DNA of 64,000 nt from Sporosarcina pasteurii (GCF_041295575.1 NZ_CP160452.1:3224001-3288000), one strand, 5' to 3'. Positions 18,276-26,865 are shown, counted from the stretch's first letter. A program made the numbers and translations. Notes: a model not told the origin generated them from the sequence alone.

Positions 18276-18920
18276 CTAAAAACCCAATAGTTTTCTGAAA
18301 TAACTTGAATACGATTGGCTCACGGGAATTTTTGTACCATCTTTCATTGCCAACAAAAATGTGGAATGTGTATCAGGAAAAATTTCTTGTATATGATGAA
18401 CGTTTACGATAAAGGAGCGGTGACAACGTACAAAAGAATCCTTCGGCAAAATATATTCAAATTCTTGCAATGTATTTTTATGAGTGCCGATCAATCCATT
18501 CCCCACAACAAACGTTTTCCGATTTTTCACTTCAACATATGTCACGTCTTTAAATGAAATCGGACACCATCCATCTTGTGTTTTCACTGTCACAACAGAT
18601 TTCCCATCTGTAAATGCCGGATAGATGGCAAGGACACAACCTGCCAATTGACCGTCATGATAATAAGGAACTGCCATCCCGTGATAAGGAACCCCGAATA
18701 CACTCCTGTTAATAAACTCAGATACTTTTTGATTTTGAGCAATCGCCTTGAAGGCAATCGTCCCTTCTTTCACCAAATCGCCTTCTCTTATTTTCAAATC
18801 TACCCGCTTGCTCGGTCGATAATATATATATTCCTTCGTATTTGAAACCGCAATAGAGATTTCATCAGAAAACAACTCACCCATTACATCTAATAACGAT
18901 CCCATTGATAATTGATTCAT
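18276..18920 (-). CDS. LytTR-family transcriptional regulator with N-terminal PAS-like sensor
   Basis: The 214-residue protein has a C-terminal LytTR DNA-binding domain (from about residue 110: VKTQDGWCPISFKDVTYVEV, then FEYILPKDSFVRCHRSFIVNV and the final YSSYFRKLL). The N-terminal 100 residues resemble a PAS/GAF-like sensing domain (ISIAVSNTKEYIYYRPS, IAFKAIAQNQKV) and not a phosphorylated receiver, so it is probably a one-component regulator. ATG 18920 is chosen because AGGAGGG lies six bases upstream. It precedes the acetyl-CoA hydrolase/CoA-transferase gene on the same strand, so control of that gene is likely. The signal is unknown. Confidence 0.85.
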   Translation of the reverse strand: MNQLSMGSLLDVMGELFSDEISIAVSNTKEYIYYRPSKRVDLKIREGDLVKEGTIAFKAIAQNQKVSEFINRSVFGVPYHGMAVPYYHDGQLAGCVLAIYPAFTDGKSVVTVKTQDGWCPISFKDVTYVEVKNRKTFVVGNGLIGTHKNTLQEFEYILPKDSFVRCHRSFIVNVHHIQEIFPDTHSTFLLAMKDGTKIPVSQSYSSYFRKLLGF

Positions 18921-19085
18921 AGAAAACCCTCCTAAAACCATTCTACCATTTGCAACTTCTTTTCTTAAAGGCAAACTACCAAAATTGGTCTGGCTTGCGA
19001 CACGCTTCAAGTTATATGATAGAATGAACTTGAATTTAATTCATTACCAACAAAATATGTATCAAGAATCGGAGTGAAATTTCTG

Positions 19086-19607
19086 ATGAAAAAGAGATTA
19101 CTAGTGACATTCATTTTATTACTAAGCATCACGTTAGTCGCTTGCAGCAATGATTCATCAGGTAAGAGTGAAGTAAAAGATATAAAAGAAAAGGTACATG
19201 AATATAGTGTCGGAAGCTTCGAAGATGATGTGACAGCTTCTATAACATCTCATGAACTAATTGTTAATGAGAAAGGGAAAGAAATTTCATTTACTTTACC
19301 AAGCGATGAATTCTTCGTTTCTATTGCACCCTTTGTAGAAACTACACACCCTTGTGCGATTCATAGTTTAACGGGTTGTCAAGGTGAACTCGTTGAAAAA
19401 GACTTTGATGTATTGATCAAAGACGAAGACGGCAAAGTAGTCGTTGATGAAACGATCACATCTCTAGAAAATGGATTTATCGATTTATGGCTACCACGTG
19501 ACAAACATTACCAAGTAAAAATAACACATGAAGATAAAACGGTAGAATCTACTATTTCTACATTTGAAGGCGACAACACTTGCATTACAACAATGCAACT
19601 TACGTAA
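19086..19607 (+). CDS. CueP-like metal-binding lipoprotein
   Basis: The 173-residue protein has a lipoprotein signal peptide with lipobox LVAC (Cys20), so it should be anchored outside the membrane. The core contains FFVSIAPFVETTHPCAIHSL followed by TGCQGELVEKDFDV, then ENGFIDLWLPRD and a C-terminal DNTCITTMQL. This is the pattern of the CueP family, whose Salmonella member binds copper in the periplasm. The three mature cysteines and the histidines of that pattern are present. ATG 19086 has GGAG eleven bases upstream; the GTG at 19074 overlaps that site. No copper pump or chaperone gene lies next to it. Confidence 0.8.
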   Translation: MKKRLLVTFILLLSITLVACSNDSSGKSEVKDIKEKVHEYSVGSFEDDVTASITSHELIVNEKGKEISFTLPSDEFFVSIAPFVETTHPCAIHSLTGCQGELVEKDFDVLIKDEDGKVVVDETITSLENGFIDLWLPRDKHYQVKITHEDKTVESTISTFEGDNTCITTMQLT

Positions 19608-19627
19608 TAAATAGATACAGATACTTA

Positions 19628-19657
19628 GAATCGTGAAATACTCACGGTTCTTTTTTT
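19628..19657 (+). terminator. Terminator of the CueP-like gene
   Basis: Stem GAATCGTGA / TCACGGTTC (one G-T pair) with a five-base loop, followed by seven T residues on the plus strand. Confidence 0.88.
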
Positions 19658-19660
19658 GTA

Positions 19661-19698
19661 TAAAAAAGGTAAGTGAAGAATATCTCCACTTACCTTTT
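19661..19698 (-). terminator. Terminator of the MFS gene
   Basis: Stem AAGGTAAGTG with its complement at 19687-19696 around a ten-base loop. On the minus strand it is followed by a run of T residues, just past the stop at 19711. It may act in both directions. Confidence 0.85.
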
Positions 19699-19710
19699 CA
19701 GCGATCAATC

Positions 19711-20967
19711 TTAAACCACTTTCACATCTTGTTCAGGTACAAATTTCAAAATAACGCCACCAACAATAAATAAAAGTACTAAACTAAAGACGCCATAGGA
19801 TGAACTTCCAGTAAGTTGTGTCGTCACACCGAGCAATAACGGACCCATTACTGAGGCAAACTTACCGAAAATATTATAAAACCCGAAAAACTCATTGGAT
19901 TTTTCTTTTGGAACAAGTTTTGCGAAATATGAACGACTTAAAGATTGAATGCCGCCCTGCGATGTTGCAACGAGCATGGCAAGAATCCAGAAGTCGAGTT
20001 CATTTTTCATAAAGAATGCATAAATACAAACAATGATATACACAACTATCCCAACATATAACATTTTCTTCCCTGTAAATTTATCCGATAATCGTCCGTA
20101 AATAACAGCAAATGGTGCAGCGACAATTTGTGTCATGAGTAAAACAATTAGGAGCGTCGTCGCACTAATCCCCAAATCTGTCCCATAAGCAGTGGACATC
20201 GAAATAATCGTCCCAACCCCGTCAATATAAAAGAAATAAGCAATTAAAAATAAAAACACATGGCGATACTTTCGAATATCTTTAAATGTCGAACCAAGTC
20301 TTTTAAAACTTCCGACAATAATCGATGATTCACGTGGAACACTATGAATTTGAATGACATTTTTCAACATTGGAAGGGTAAATGTAATCCACCAAATCGC
20401 AGTAATGACAAATGCTAGCTTCGTTGCAAACGTCATGGATATCGGAAGAGTGCCACTATCTGCTAGTAAAATAATCGCGATACTGATAATAAAAGGAATG
20501 GCACTACCGATATACCCTAAACCAAAACCTCTTGCAGAAATATTATCCATTCGGTGTGCAGACGTGACATCTACTAGAAATGCATCGTAGAAAATATTGG
20601 CCCCATGAAAACCGACTGCAGTAATTGTATAAACCATTAATAATAATATCCAGTTTCCATCTGGTACAAACGCTAACGATAACGTTGATAATGATCCGAC
20701 AATAAAAAAGAAAAAGAAGAATTTTTTCTTCAGACCTTCATAATCTGCAATTGATCCTAATATAGGACCGATCATCGCCAGAATAAACGTTGCAATCGCA
20801 ACCGCATACCCTAAATAAGCAGTAGAATCCGCATTACTGACCCCAGCACCTGAAGCAACTGACTTATAAAAAATCGGAAAAACAGCTGTTGTAATGATGA
20901 CAGAGTAAGCTGAATTGGCCCAGTCATACATCATCCAACTCGTCTCAACCTTTGTAAACTTCTTCAC
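19711..20967 (-). CDS. MFS transporter, UMF1 (Atg22-like) family
   Basis: This is a membrane transporter of about 418 residues with some 12 predicted helices. The N-terminal signature SWMMYDWANSAYSVIITTAVFPIFY, the loop GSIADYEGLKKKF and QGGIQSLSRSYFAKLVPKEKSNEFFGFYNIFGKF are typical of the UMF1/Atg22-type family, some members of which export amino acids. The substrate is unknown here. GTG 20967 is chosen as start because AAGGGGGGG sits seven bases upstream. A monocistronic unit with its own terminator. Confidence 0.85.
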   Translation of the reverse strand: MKKFTKVETSWMMYDWANSAYSVIITTAVFPIFYKSVASGAGVSNADSTAYLGYAVAIATFILAMIGPILGSIADYEGLKKKFFFFFFIVGSLSTLSLAFVPDGNWILLLMVYTITAVGFHGANIFYDAFLVDVTSAHRMDNISARGFGLGYIGSAIPFIISIAIILLADSGTLPISMTFATKLAFVITAIWWITFTLPMLKNVIQIHSVPRESSIIVGSFKRLGSTFKDIRKYRHVFLFLIAYFFYIDGVGTIISMSTAYGTDLGISATTLLIVLLMTQIVAAPFAVIYGRLSDKFTGKKMLYVGIVVYIIVCIYAFFMKNELDFWILAMLVATSQGGIQSLSRSYFAKLVPKEKSNEFFGFYNIFGKFASVMGPLLLGVTTQLTGSSSYGVFSLVLLFIVGGVILKFVPEQDVKVV

Positions 20968-21113
20968 CCATTGCCCCCCCTTCCTTGTTAGTCTAGTGTA
21001 CAACAAGTCGGCGAATAATATATCGAATATTCAAAACTTTTAACGCAATAATTTTCCATACTTTAAGCGCATTCCAACTTGTTGAACTTGTCCACTTGGT
21101 AACATTAACACAA

Positions 21114-21146
21114 AAAAGCTCTCCCCATTTTACAAGGGAAAGCTTT
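21114..21146 (-). terminator. Terminator of the methyltransferase gene
   Basis: Stem GAAAGCTTTCCC with its near-complement GGGGAGAGCTTT and a T6 tail on the minus strand, just beyond the stop at 21151. Confidence 0.85.
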
Positions 21147-21150
21147 CATT

Positions 21151-21750
21151 TCAGTTAGCTAAACGATAAACTAAAAACTTTTCTTTTTTATCTTGAGCAC
21201 CTGGCACTCTAACCTTATTCATTAGCCTAAAAGGTGTATTTTTAGCAATAAAATTTTTATAACTTCCAGTTGGATAATATAAAATTAAATCGATCGGACG
21301 ATGATTTACCTGAACTGATTTTAAAATATTTTGGACTACTTTTTTAAATATATCAACCGAAAAGGGATTAAAAAAGTAAAAAACTGTGTCTGTCTCATCT
21401 ACATCAAATTGTTCTGCTAGCGCATAATTGAACCGAATAGGTGCTTCGATATGGCTTGCTTTATACCGGTAACTTCTTTTGTTATCAAGCGCTTCATCGA
21501 AAGTTAAATCATTTACTTCTACGCCAGTGACCGGTACTTTGAATCGGTTATGGATATAAAACGACACACGTCCTCGTCCACATCCAAAATCAACAACTTC
21601 GTCATCTCTCTCTAATTTATAGACTTTAAAAAGTTCTTCCAATGCCCTATAAGGAGTCGCCTCGTAACGATGGTAATGACTCTCGTTGCGCCATTCCCTC
21701 AAACCCGTCGTTCGAATATTAAGCATGTCTTCGTACTTTCTTTCCGCCAA
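21151..21750 (-). CDS. Class I SAM-dependent methyltransferase
   Basis: This 199-residue soluble protein carries the SAM-binding glycine motif VDFGCGRGRVSFY (residues about 53-65), followed by the acidic VTGVEVND at the end of strand 2 and a motif-IV-like TVFYFFNPF. The substrate is not evident. TTG 21750 is supported by GAGG eight to nine bases upstream. It stands alone between the UMF1 transporter and the partition cassette. The fold assignment is firm, the role unknown. Confidence 0.8.
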   Translation of the reverse strand: MAERKYEDMLNIRTTGLREWRNESHYHRYEATPYRALEELFKVYKLERDDEVVDFGCGRGRVSFYIHNRFKVPVTGVEVNDLTFDEALDNKRSYRYKASHIEAPIRFNYALAEQFDVDETDTVFYFFNPFSVDIFKKVVQNILKSVQVNHRPIDLILYYPTGSYKNFIAKNTPFRLMNKVRVPGAQDKKEKFLVYRLAN

Positions 21751-21898
21751 TTGTTATTCCTCACTTTTAGTATAATCCGATACTACTTTACTACCTTTCC
21801 ATATTTTCTTCAACTTGACTACTTTTCTAGCAATTTTTAACCGCAAGTACTCTACTATATTTGCATTTCTAAACTCTTTACTCTCAACAAAACAAAAT

Positions 21899-21935
21899 TA
21901 GGCTACCTTTCTCCAATTAAGGAGTAGGTAGCCTG
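21899..21935 (-). terminator. Terminator of the parMR-like operon
   Basis: Stem AGGCTACCTACTCC with GGAGAAAGGTAGCCT around TTAATT, followed by AATTTTG on the minus strand. It closes the partition cassette 34 bp past the adaptor gene stop. Confidence 0.85.
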
Positions 21936-21968
21936 TATCGATTACATCTAATTCACCAGTAAATGCAA

Positions 21969-22541
21969 TTACTTATTCATTTGTGCAAGGAAGTCCCCAA
22001 GCGGATTCGATTCTTCTTCCTCTATTTCAGCAGGTTCACTGGATGTTTTAAAACTTTCCCAATCAAAGTTATCCAAATCATCATCTATATTGCGTGTCAT
22101 CGCGGAAGAATTGACTTGTTCTGTTTTGCTTTCTATTTGCTGCTTCGTTTCAAAGTCTTCAATAGACGTTTCATCTTGAAGATAAAGCGTATCCTCTGCT
22201 TCTAACGAATTACTATTCAACGATGCGAAAAGGGCAGAGGTTCGTATTGGATCTGACATTAACTGATAAACGATACTCCCTAAAAGCGCCTCAGAATGTT
22301 CATGCTTCAACCAATCTCTTTGCGCTTTCGTCAAACCTTTCGGAAGCGGTACTGTGATTGCTTCTCGATGTTTCACTAAAGAATCAGTGACACCATCTAT
22401 AACGAATTCAGCTATTTTACTTGAGAAATTTCTTCTCTCCACGTCTTTTAAATGTTGCAACTGTTTAAGGATGCGATCAGATGTATCTGACGGGATACGA
22501 AACGTAATGGGCTGCCCCCTCTTCAATCCTGTTTCTTTCAC
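21969..22541 (-). CDS. ParR-like ribbon-helix-helix adaptor of an actin partition system
   Basis: This 190-residue protein directly follows the ParM-like gene (11 bp gap). Its N-terminal 60 residues (PITFRIPSDTSDRILKQLQ, then RRNFSSKIAEFVIDGV) look like a ribbon-helix-helix DNA-binding domain. The C-terminal third is acidic and ends in a hydrophobic DWESFKTSS and NPLGDFLAQMNK tail, like the filament-contacting tails of ParR adaptors. GTG 22541 has AGGGTGA upstream. By position it should bind the iteron array upstream of the operon and attach it to filament ends. Identification rests on context and shape, since ParR proteins diverge strongly. Confidence 0.7.
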   Translation of the reverse strand: MKETGLKRGQPITFRIPSDTSDRILKQLQHLKDVERRNFSSKIAEFVIDGVTDSLVKHREAITVPLPKGLTKAQRDWLKHEHSEALLGSIVYQLMSDPIRTSALFASLNSNSLEAEDTLYLQDETSIEDFETKQQIESKTEQVNSSAMTRNIDDDLDNFDWESFKTSSEPAEIEEEESNPLGDFLAQMNK

Positions 22542-22552
22542 AAACTATCACC

Positions 22553-23731
22553 CTATTTCGTTTTGACCAACTTTTCATCTCTCTGTTTAACTTTTTGATT
22601 TTTGGATGCGAAGTCTGAAATTAACTTGTAATACGCATTTGCCATCATCCAGACACTTTCCTTCTCATCTTCAAAGAAATCAATATTAAACCCATCTAGG
22701 TTATTATTTAAAGTTTTAAGATAGTCTTTTAGAATTAGGGATCCTCCACCAATGAAATAACAAATTTCCGACTGCGAGTTTCTTTGCCATACATTTCGTA
22801 AATGACGGTATTGCTTTTTCGCTAATTCTAAAAGTTCACGATCAACGATATCATGAACGCTTGTCCGACTTCCTCTTACCATAATATGATTTCGGTCGTT
22901 TTTCTTCGTAATTATCTCTACCACGTCTAGTCGGCTGTCCAACTCGACCCCATACTGGGAAAAGATTTCTTCACGGATCGCATCTAGCGACTCTGATACA
23001 CCTAAATTGAATCCTTGTGCCTTATCATCGTCGACTTTTCTATCCTTAATCACTGCGACGTCAGTCGATAATCCACCGATGTCTTGAATCAAAATCCTCT
23101 TATCAATTAATTCTTTATTGATGACTTTTAAATCATCATCCATCACAAGGTTAATAAATGCAGCGAAACCTTCTGGATAAACTTTCACTTCTTCAAACTT
23201 AATGTTTACTTTTAATCCTTGATATTTAGGCGTAACCAAAAACTCTACTTGGTGAACAGAGCCAAGTAATTGAGTACGATAACCAACGTCTCTTCCTTCT
23301 TTAACTTCTCTTAAAGGAAGTCCTGTTCCAAGTGTATAGGTAGCTTCGATTACGTTATTAGAACGCTTGAAATTCTTTTTATTTTCATCACTCGCTGCAT
23401 CTAATGCTAACGCCGCAAACAACATAACAAGTGTTTGATCTTCCTCCGATTTATTGCTTCCTGGGTCTAGCTCCGTTGGATTGTTACCTTTCGTAGCTAA
23501 ATTTCCGACACGGTAAATAGAGTTGTTATCACTTAGTGTAGGTGAATGTAAACGAATGTGAATGCCATCCGTTGGGTCTTGCTTATCTAATTCCTCAATT
23601 CCAATAATTGGACGATCCTCAATATCCTGAGCAATTACATTCGGTATATTGAGTTCTGCTTCCAACTTCCCAAATATTGCCTTTAGTGAATCATTTCCTA
23701 CATCAATTGCTGCAATGCGACTTTCTGTCAT
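22553..23731 (-). CDS. ParM/StbA-type actin-like ATPase
   Basis: This 392-residue actin fold protein has phosphate-1 motif AAIDVGNDSLKAIFG, phosphate-2 motif ILIQDIGGLSTDVAVI and adenosine motif CYFIGGGSLIL. These place it in the ParM/StbA/Alp group of polymerising plasmid-segregation ATPases and not with MreB, FtsA or DnaK. ATG 23731 is chosen because GAGAGG lies nine bases upstream; the ATG at 23755 has no site. Upstream is a promoter (TTGACC, 17 bp, TACTCT) and an array of TGTAAACA-type repeats. Its presence in a chromosome core is unusual. It could be a plasmid remnant or a chromosomal copy with a new role. Confidence 0.85.
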   Translation of the reverse strand: MTESRIAAIDVGNDSLKAIFGKLEAELNIPNVIAQDIEDRPIIGIEELDKQDPTDGIHIRLHSPTLSDNNSIYRVGNLATKGNNPTELDPGSNKSEEDQTLVMLFAALALDAASDENKKNFKRSNNVIEATYTLGTGLPLREVKEGRDVGYRTQLLGSVHQVEFLVTPKYQGLKVNIKFEEVKVYPEGFAAFINLVMDDDLKVINKELIDKRILIQDIGGLSTDVAVIKDRKVDDDKAQGFNLGVSESLDAIREEIFSQYGVELDSRLDVVEIITKKNDRNHIMVRGSRTSVHDIVDRELLELAKKQYRHLRNVWQRNSQSEICYFIGGGSLILKDYLKTLNNNLDGFNIDFFEDEKESVWMMANAYYKLISDFASKNQKVKQRDEKLVKTK

Positions 23732-23769
23732 AAGAATCATCCTCTCTATTAACATCTCTTACTACTAAA

Positions 23770-23798
23770 AGAGTAACGGACTTTCAGTGGTAGGTCAA
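23770..23798 (-). promoter_or_regulatory. Promoter of the parMR-like operon
   Basis: On the minus strand TTGACC (23798-23793) and TACTCT (23775-23770) are separated by 17 bp, placing the start about 30 bp ahead of the ParM-like gene and next to the iteron array. Confidence 0.55.
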
Positions 23799-23832
23799 TT
23801 CTATATCACCATCTATTACATAATTGTAATAA

Positions 23833-23970
23833 TGTATACATATTTGTAAACATGAGGATACCTAGACAAACATTGTAACGACCGAATGTAAACACCTTCG
23901 TAAACATGTTTACTTATATGTTTACAAACATGCTTTCAATGTATACAACTATGCTATAGTTGTATACATT
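23833..23970. repeat. Iteron array, candidate parC centromere
   Basis: About eight copies of the 8-mer TGT(A/T)(A/T)ACA lie in 138 bp, at 23833, 23845, 23887, 23899, 23907, 23919, 23940 and 23961 (two of them with one mismatch). Copies at 23845, 23887, 23919, 23940 and 23961 are separated by 42, 32, 21 and 21 bp, close to whole helical turns. The array ends in a perfect 15-bp inverted repeat with a 3-bp centre (23938-23970, arm AATGTATACAACTAT). A site of this design directly upstream of a parM-parR pair is what type II partition loci use as centromere and operator. Confidence 0.7.
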
Positions 23971-24092
23971 GGTTGAATCAGATAAATCAGAAGTTTCATT
24001 CTATAGTGGAGTCTTCTTTTTCTTTCATTTTCCCCAATAGTGACCGTAGTGAATTTTAGGTTTTAAGAAGTAGGATGCGAACTGATACAAAT

Positions 24093-24137
24093 AAAAAAGT
24101 TCCAGTTTTGCTTTATTGATTAAGCAGAACTAGAACT
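24093..24137 (-). terminator. Terminator of the PLA2-like gene
   Basis: Stem AGTTCTAGTTCTGCTT with AAGCAAAACTGGAACT and a T6 tail on the minus strand, 80 bp past the stop at 24219. The flanking 23971-24092 holds no gene that I can recognise. Confidence 0.85.
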
Positions 24138-24218
24138 ATTCTTCAGATTTTCATCATAATTCAACATGTACCTCGTTTATTCTCTCCTAACAAATCCTCA
24201 AACTTTACGCTCGTTGGA

Positions 24219-24488
24219 CTAATAACGACAAGTAAAGAAAGATTGCATTCGCATGTAATGATAAAGCAATCTTGCATGTCGTCCTCTTTGCGAACGTTCA
24301 TGTATATAGGGATATAATCTATTCAGAAAATCTTCATCACACTGACATTTATCGCCATAGAGTGCATAGCATTTATCATGGGCTTTACACGCAACATCGA
24401 TTTCATTAATTGGTTCACCCGGTCCATTACATCCTGGACCACACCAATTATAGCCTGGTAAGACACAAAATCGTGCTCTGTGACGCAT
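24219..24488 (-). CDS. Phospholipase A2-like mini-protein
   Basis: This 89-residue, Cys-rich protein carries a PLA2-type calcium loop (YNWCGPGCNGPG) and the catalytic His-Asp motif DVACKAHDKCYALYG, as in secreted and parvovirus-VP1-type phospholipase A2 domains. There is no signal peptide. The C-terminus is basic and aromatic (RGRHARLLYHYMRMQ). ATG 24488 has GGAGGAGGGAAGGGG just upstream, a strong site. Similar small proteins are, from memory, annotated in Bacillus and Paenibacillus as parvovirus coat VP1-like proteins. The molecule is much shorter than typical bacterial PLA2, so activity is uncertain. Confidence 0.75.
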   Translation of the reverse strand: MRHRARFCVLPGYNWCGPGCNGPGEPINEIDVACKAHDKCYALYGDKCQCDEDFLNRLYPYIHERSQRGRHARLLYHYMRMQSFFTCRY

Positions 24489-24595
24489 CCCCTTCCCTCC
24501 TCCTGTTTAGCCGGCCTTTTATAGTTTATTCACCTGATAGAGAGGTTTTATATGCACTTACCTATTCAGAAGGCTTTAAATGGAGGGAGAAGAGC

Positions 24596-25486
24596 TCAAC
24601 TATTATCGTTTTCAACCATCTCAACAAACCGGGTTGCGGCTAATGATAAGGGAACGCTTTTTAAATAACAAACGCCAACTTCCCTTTTCGGTATCGCATC
24701 GGTTATTTTCACTTCAGAGACAAGTCCTTTACTCAAGTAATCCTGAGAGAACTCTTTTGTAACACATGCGATTCCCAAGTTGATTTTTGCAAACTCTAAT
24801 AGTAAATCATGTGATCCTAATTCAAATTCCGGCTCTATTTGTAGGCCTTTCGATAAAATATACTTTTCCACGTATTGACGAGAGTTTGACTTAGGTTCAA
24901 GAAAAATGAGCGGGTACTTCATTAATTCTTCGTAGCTGATTGGATTTGATAAAATATGTTGATACTTATCACCGCAGACAAAAATGTCGTGGACATCGAT
25001 AAAAGGTTTCAATGTCAATGAAGGATCTTCTAGAGGAAAATTACAAACAGCGATGTCTACCTCTCCCGCTTTTAAAATAGCGCATAGTTCAGACGTAGTG
25101 CCGTTTTCAATTTTAACTTTCACATTCGGGTAACGGTTATGAAATAACTCTAAGTAAGGCAGCAAAAAGTATCTGGAAATGGTGTCACCAACACCAATTT
25201 TTAATTCGCCTGCAGTTAAGTTTTTAAATTCATTCATTTTATCTTGTCCGACCTGTAAAAGGTTCAGTGCGGAACTTGCATATTCAAATAAAAACTCACC
25301 TTCTTGTGTCAAAAACGCGCCTTTCGGTGTGCGATGAAAGAGACGAATATCCAGCTCTCTTTCCAATTGCATAATGGCTTGGCTTACAGCTGGTTGCGTC
25401 ATATATAAAGCTTTCGCGGCTTGTGAAAAACTTTTACTTACGCCAACTTGGCAAAATATTTTATAAAGGTCTAATTTGCTAACCAC
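24596..25486 (-). CDS. LysR-family transcriptional regulator
   Basis: This 296-residue regulator has the N-terminal winged HTH (residues 3-62; SFSQAAKALYMTQPAVSQAIMQLE) and the periplasmic-binding-like effector domain from about residue 90 (ELKIGVGDTISRYFLLP). It is transcribed divergently from the F420-ligase-like gene, the usual position for a LysR activator of its neighbour. GTG 25486 follows AAGGAGGGG. The effector is unknown. Confidence 0.92.
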   Translation of the reverse strand: MVSKLDLYKIFCQVGVSKSFSQAAKALYMTQPAVSQAIMQLERELDIRLFHRTPKGAFLTQEGEFLFEYASSALNLLQVGQDKMNEFKNLTAGELKIGVGDTISRYFLLPYLELFHNRYPNVKVKIENGTTSELCAILKAGEVDIAVCNFPLEDPSLTLKPFIDVHDIFVCGDKYQHILSNPISYEELMKYPLIFLEPKSNSRQYVEKYILSKGLQIEPEFELGSHDLLLEFAKINLGIACVTKEFSQDYLSKGLVSEVKITDAIPKREVGVCYLKSVPLSLAATRFVEMVENDNS

Positions 25487-25545
25487 ATAACCCCTCCTTA
25501 TACCTGTTATACTAACTATTAATTTTACTTATATCACTTTTATCG

Positions 25546-25566
25546 TGTATATTACAAGTAGATGAT
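25546..25566 (+). promoter_or_regulatory. 21-bp sequence shared with the next plus-strand gene
   Basis: TGTATATTACAAGTAGATGA(T) here matches 20 of 21 bases of 26964-26984. Here TATATT may be a -10 box with TTACTT 17 bp upstream. It sits between the divergent LysR and F420-ligase-like genes. Confidence 0.35.
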
Positions 25567-25608
25567 ATATACTTTAAGTAAATTCGGTACGTATAAGGAG
25601 CGAATAGA

Positions 25609-26799
25609 GTGGAACGAGTAGTTGGAACAGTTGCAAGAGGTCTTCGTTGCCCGATTATTAATGAAGGGGACTTTATTGAAGAGATCGTTGTGGATAGTGT
25701 ACTAAAAGCTTCTGAAGTAGAAGGTTTACAAGTAAATGATAAAGACATTGTCGCAATTACAGAATCTATCGTTGCACGTGCACAAGGAAACTATGCGACA
25801 ATCGATCATATTGCGAAAGACATTGAAGCGAAGTTTAGCGATGATACAATAGGTGTGATTTTCCCTATCTTAAGCCGTAACCGCTTCGGAAACTGCCTCC
25901 GCGGGATTGCGAAAGGTGCTAAGAAACTTGTTATCATGCTTAGTTACCCATCCGATGAAGTCGGCAATCACTTAGTTGATCTCGATAAGCTCGATGAAAA
26001 AGGCATCAATCCATGGACAGATGTGCTTACTGAAAAAGAGTTCCGTGAACTTTTCGGTATTAATAAACACGCTTTCACTGGGATTGATTATATTGACTAC
26101 TACAAAACGTTAGCTGCTGAATTCGACACAGAATGTGAAATTATTTTCTCGAATAAACCAGAAACGATTTTAGAACATACAACAAGCATTCTTGCATGTG
26201 ATGTACATTCAAGAGAAAGAACGAAAAGAATTTTAAAAAGGCATGGCGGCCAAAAAGTATATAGCTTAGACGACATTTTAACGGAGTCTATTGACGGAAG
26301 CGGTTATAATGAAAAATACGGTCTATTAGGCTCTAATACTGCAACAGATGACGGCATGAAGCTATTCCCACGCGACTGCCAACCTGTCGTCGACAACATT
26401 CAAAAAATGTTAAAAGAGAAAACGGGCAAAACAGTTGAAGTAATGGTATATGGAGACGGTGCATTCAAGGATCCTGTCGGGAAAATTTGGGAACTCGCTG
26501 ACCCTGTTGTTTCACCAGCGTATACACCTGGCCTCGACGGAACGCCTAATGAAATTAAACTAAAATACCTTGCTGATAATAACTTCTCTGATTTAAGAGG
26601 AGATGAATTGAAACAAGCGATTTCAGAGTTCATCGATTCAAATGAAGATTCCCTAGCAGATTCACTTGAAGCGCAAGGAACAACGCCAAGAAAATTAACA
26701 GATTTAATTGGTTCATTAGCTGATTTAACATCTGGAAGCGGCGACAAAGGTACACCAATCGTCTTTATCCAAGGATATTTTGATAACTTTACAAAATAA
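25609..26799 (+). CDS. Coenzyme F420-0:gamma-glutamyl ligase-like (CofE family) protein
   Basis: This 396-residue protein aligns in style with the CofE/F420_ligase family ([39 protein letters not shown], then [22 protein letters not shown]). The C-terminal part ([22 protein letters not shown]) is typical of a long subfamily found in Firmicutes that do not make F420. Genuine CofE adds gamma-linked glutamates to F420; the substrate of the Firmicute branch is unknown. GTG 25609 has AAGGAG eight bases upstream. The divergent LysR gene probably controls it. Confidence 0.8.
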   Translation: MERVVGTVARGLRCPIINEGDFIEEIVVDSVLKASEVEGLQVNDKDIVAITESIVARAQGNYATIDHIAKDIEAKFSDDTIGVIFPILSRNRFGNCLRGIAKGAKKLVIMLSYPSDEVGNHLVDLDKLDEKGINPWTDVLTEKEFRELFGINKHAFTGIDYIDYYKTLAAEFDTECEIIFSNKPETILEHTTSILACDVHSRERTKRILKRHGGQKVYSLDDILTESIDGSGYNEKYGLLGSNTATDDGMKLFPRDCQPVVDNIQKMLKEKTGKTVEVMVYGDGAFKDPVGKIWELADPVVSPAYTPGLDGTPNEIKLKYLADNNFSDLRGDELKQAISEFIDSNEDSLADSLEAQGTTPRKLTDLIGSLADLTSGSGDKGTPIVFIQGYFDNFTK

Positions 26800-26820
26800 A
26801 CTCATCTAGAATATTTGCTA

Positions 26821-26865
26821 ACCCCTAGAATGCGCATTTTGAGCATTCTAGGGGTTTTTATTTTT
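26821..26865 (+). terminator. Terminator of the F420-ligase-like gene
   Basis: A 13-bp stem ACCCCTAGAATGC / GCATTCTAGGGGT with a nine-base loop and T-rich tail follows the stop at 26799. Confidence 0.92.

Noticed and set aside
23833-23970. Regular repeats suggesting a CRISPR array
   Set aside because: The repeats are 8 bp, partly inverted, with spacers of variable length down to zero, and there are no cas genes. They fit a partition centromere better.
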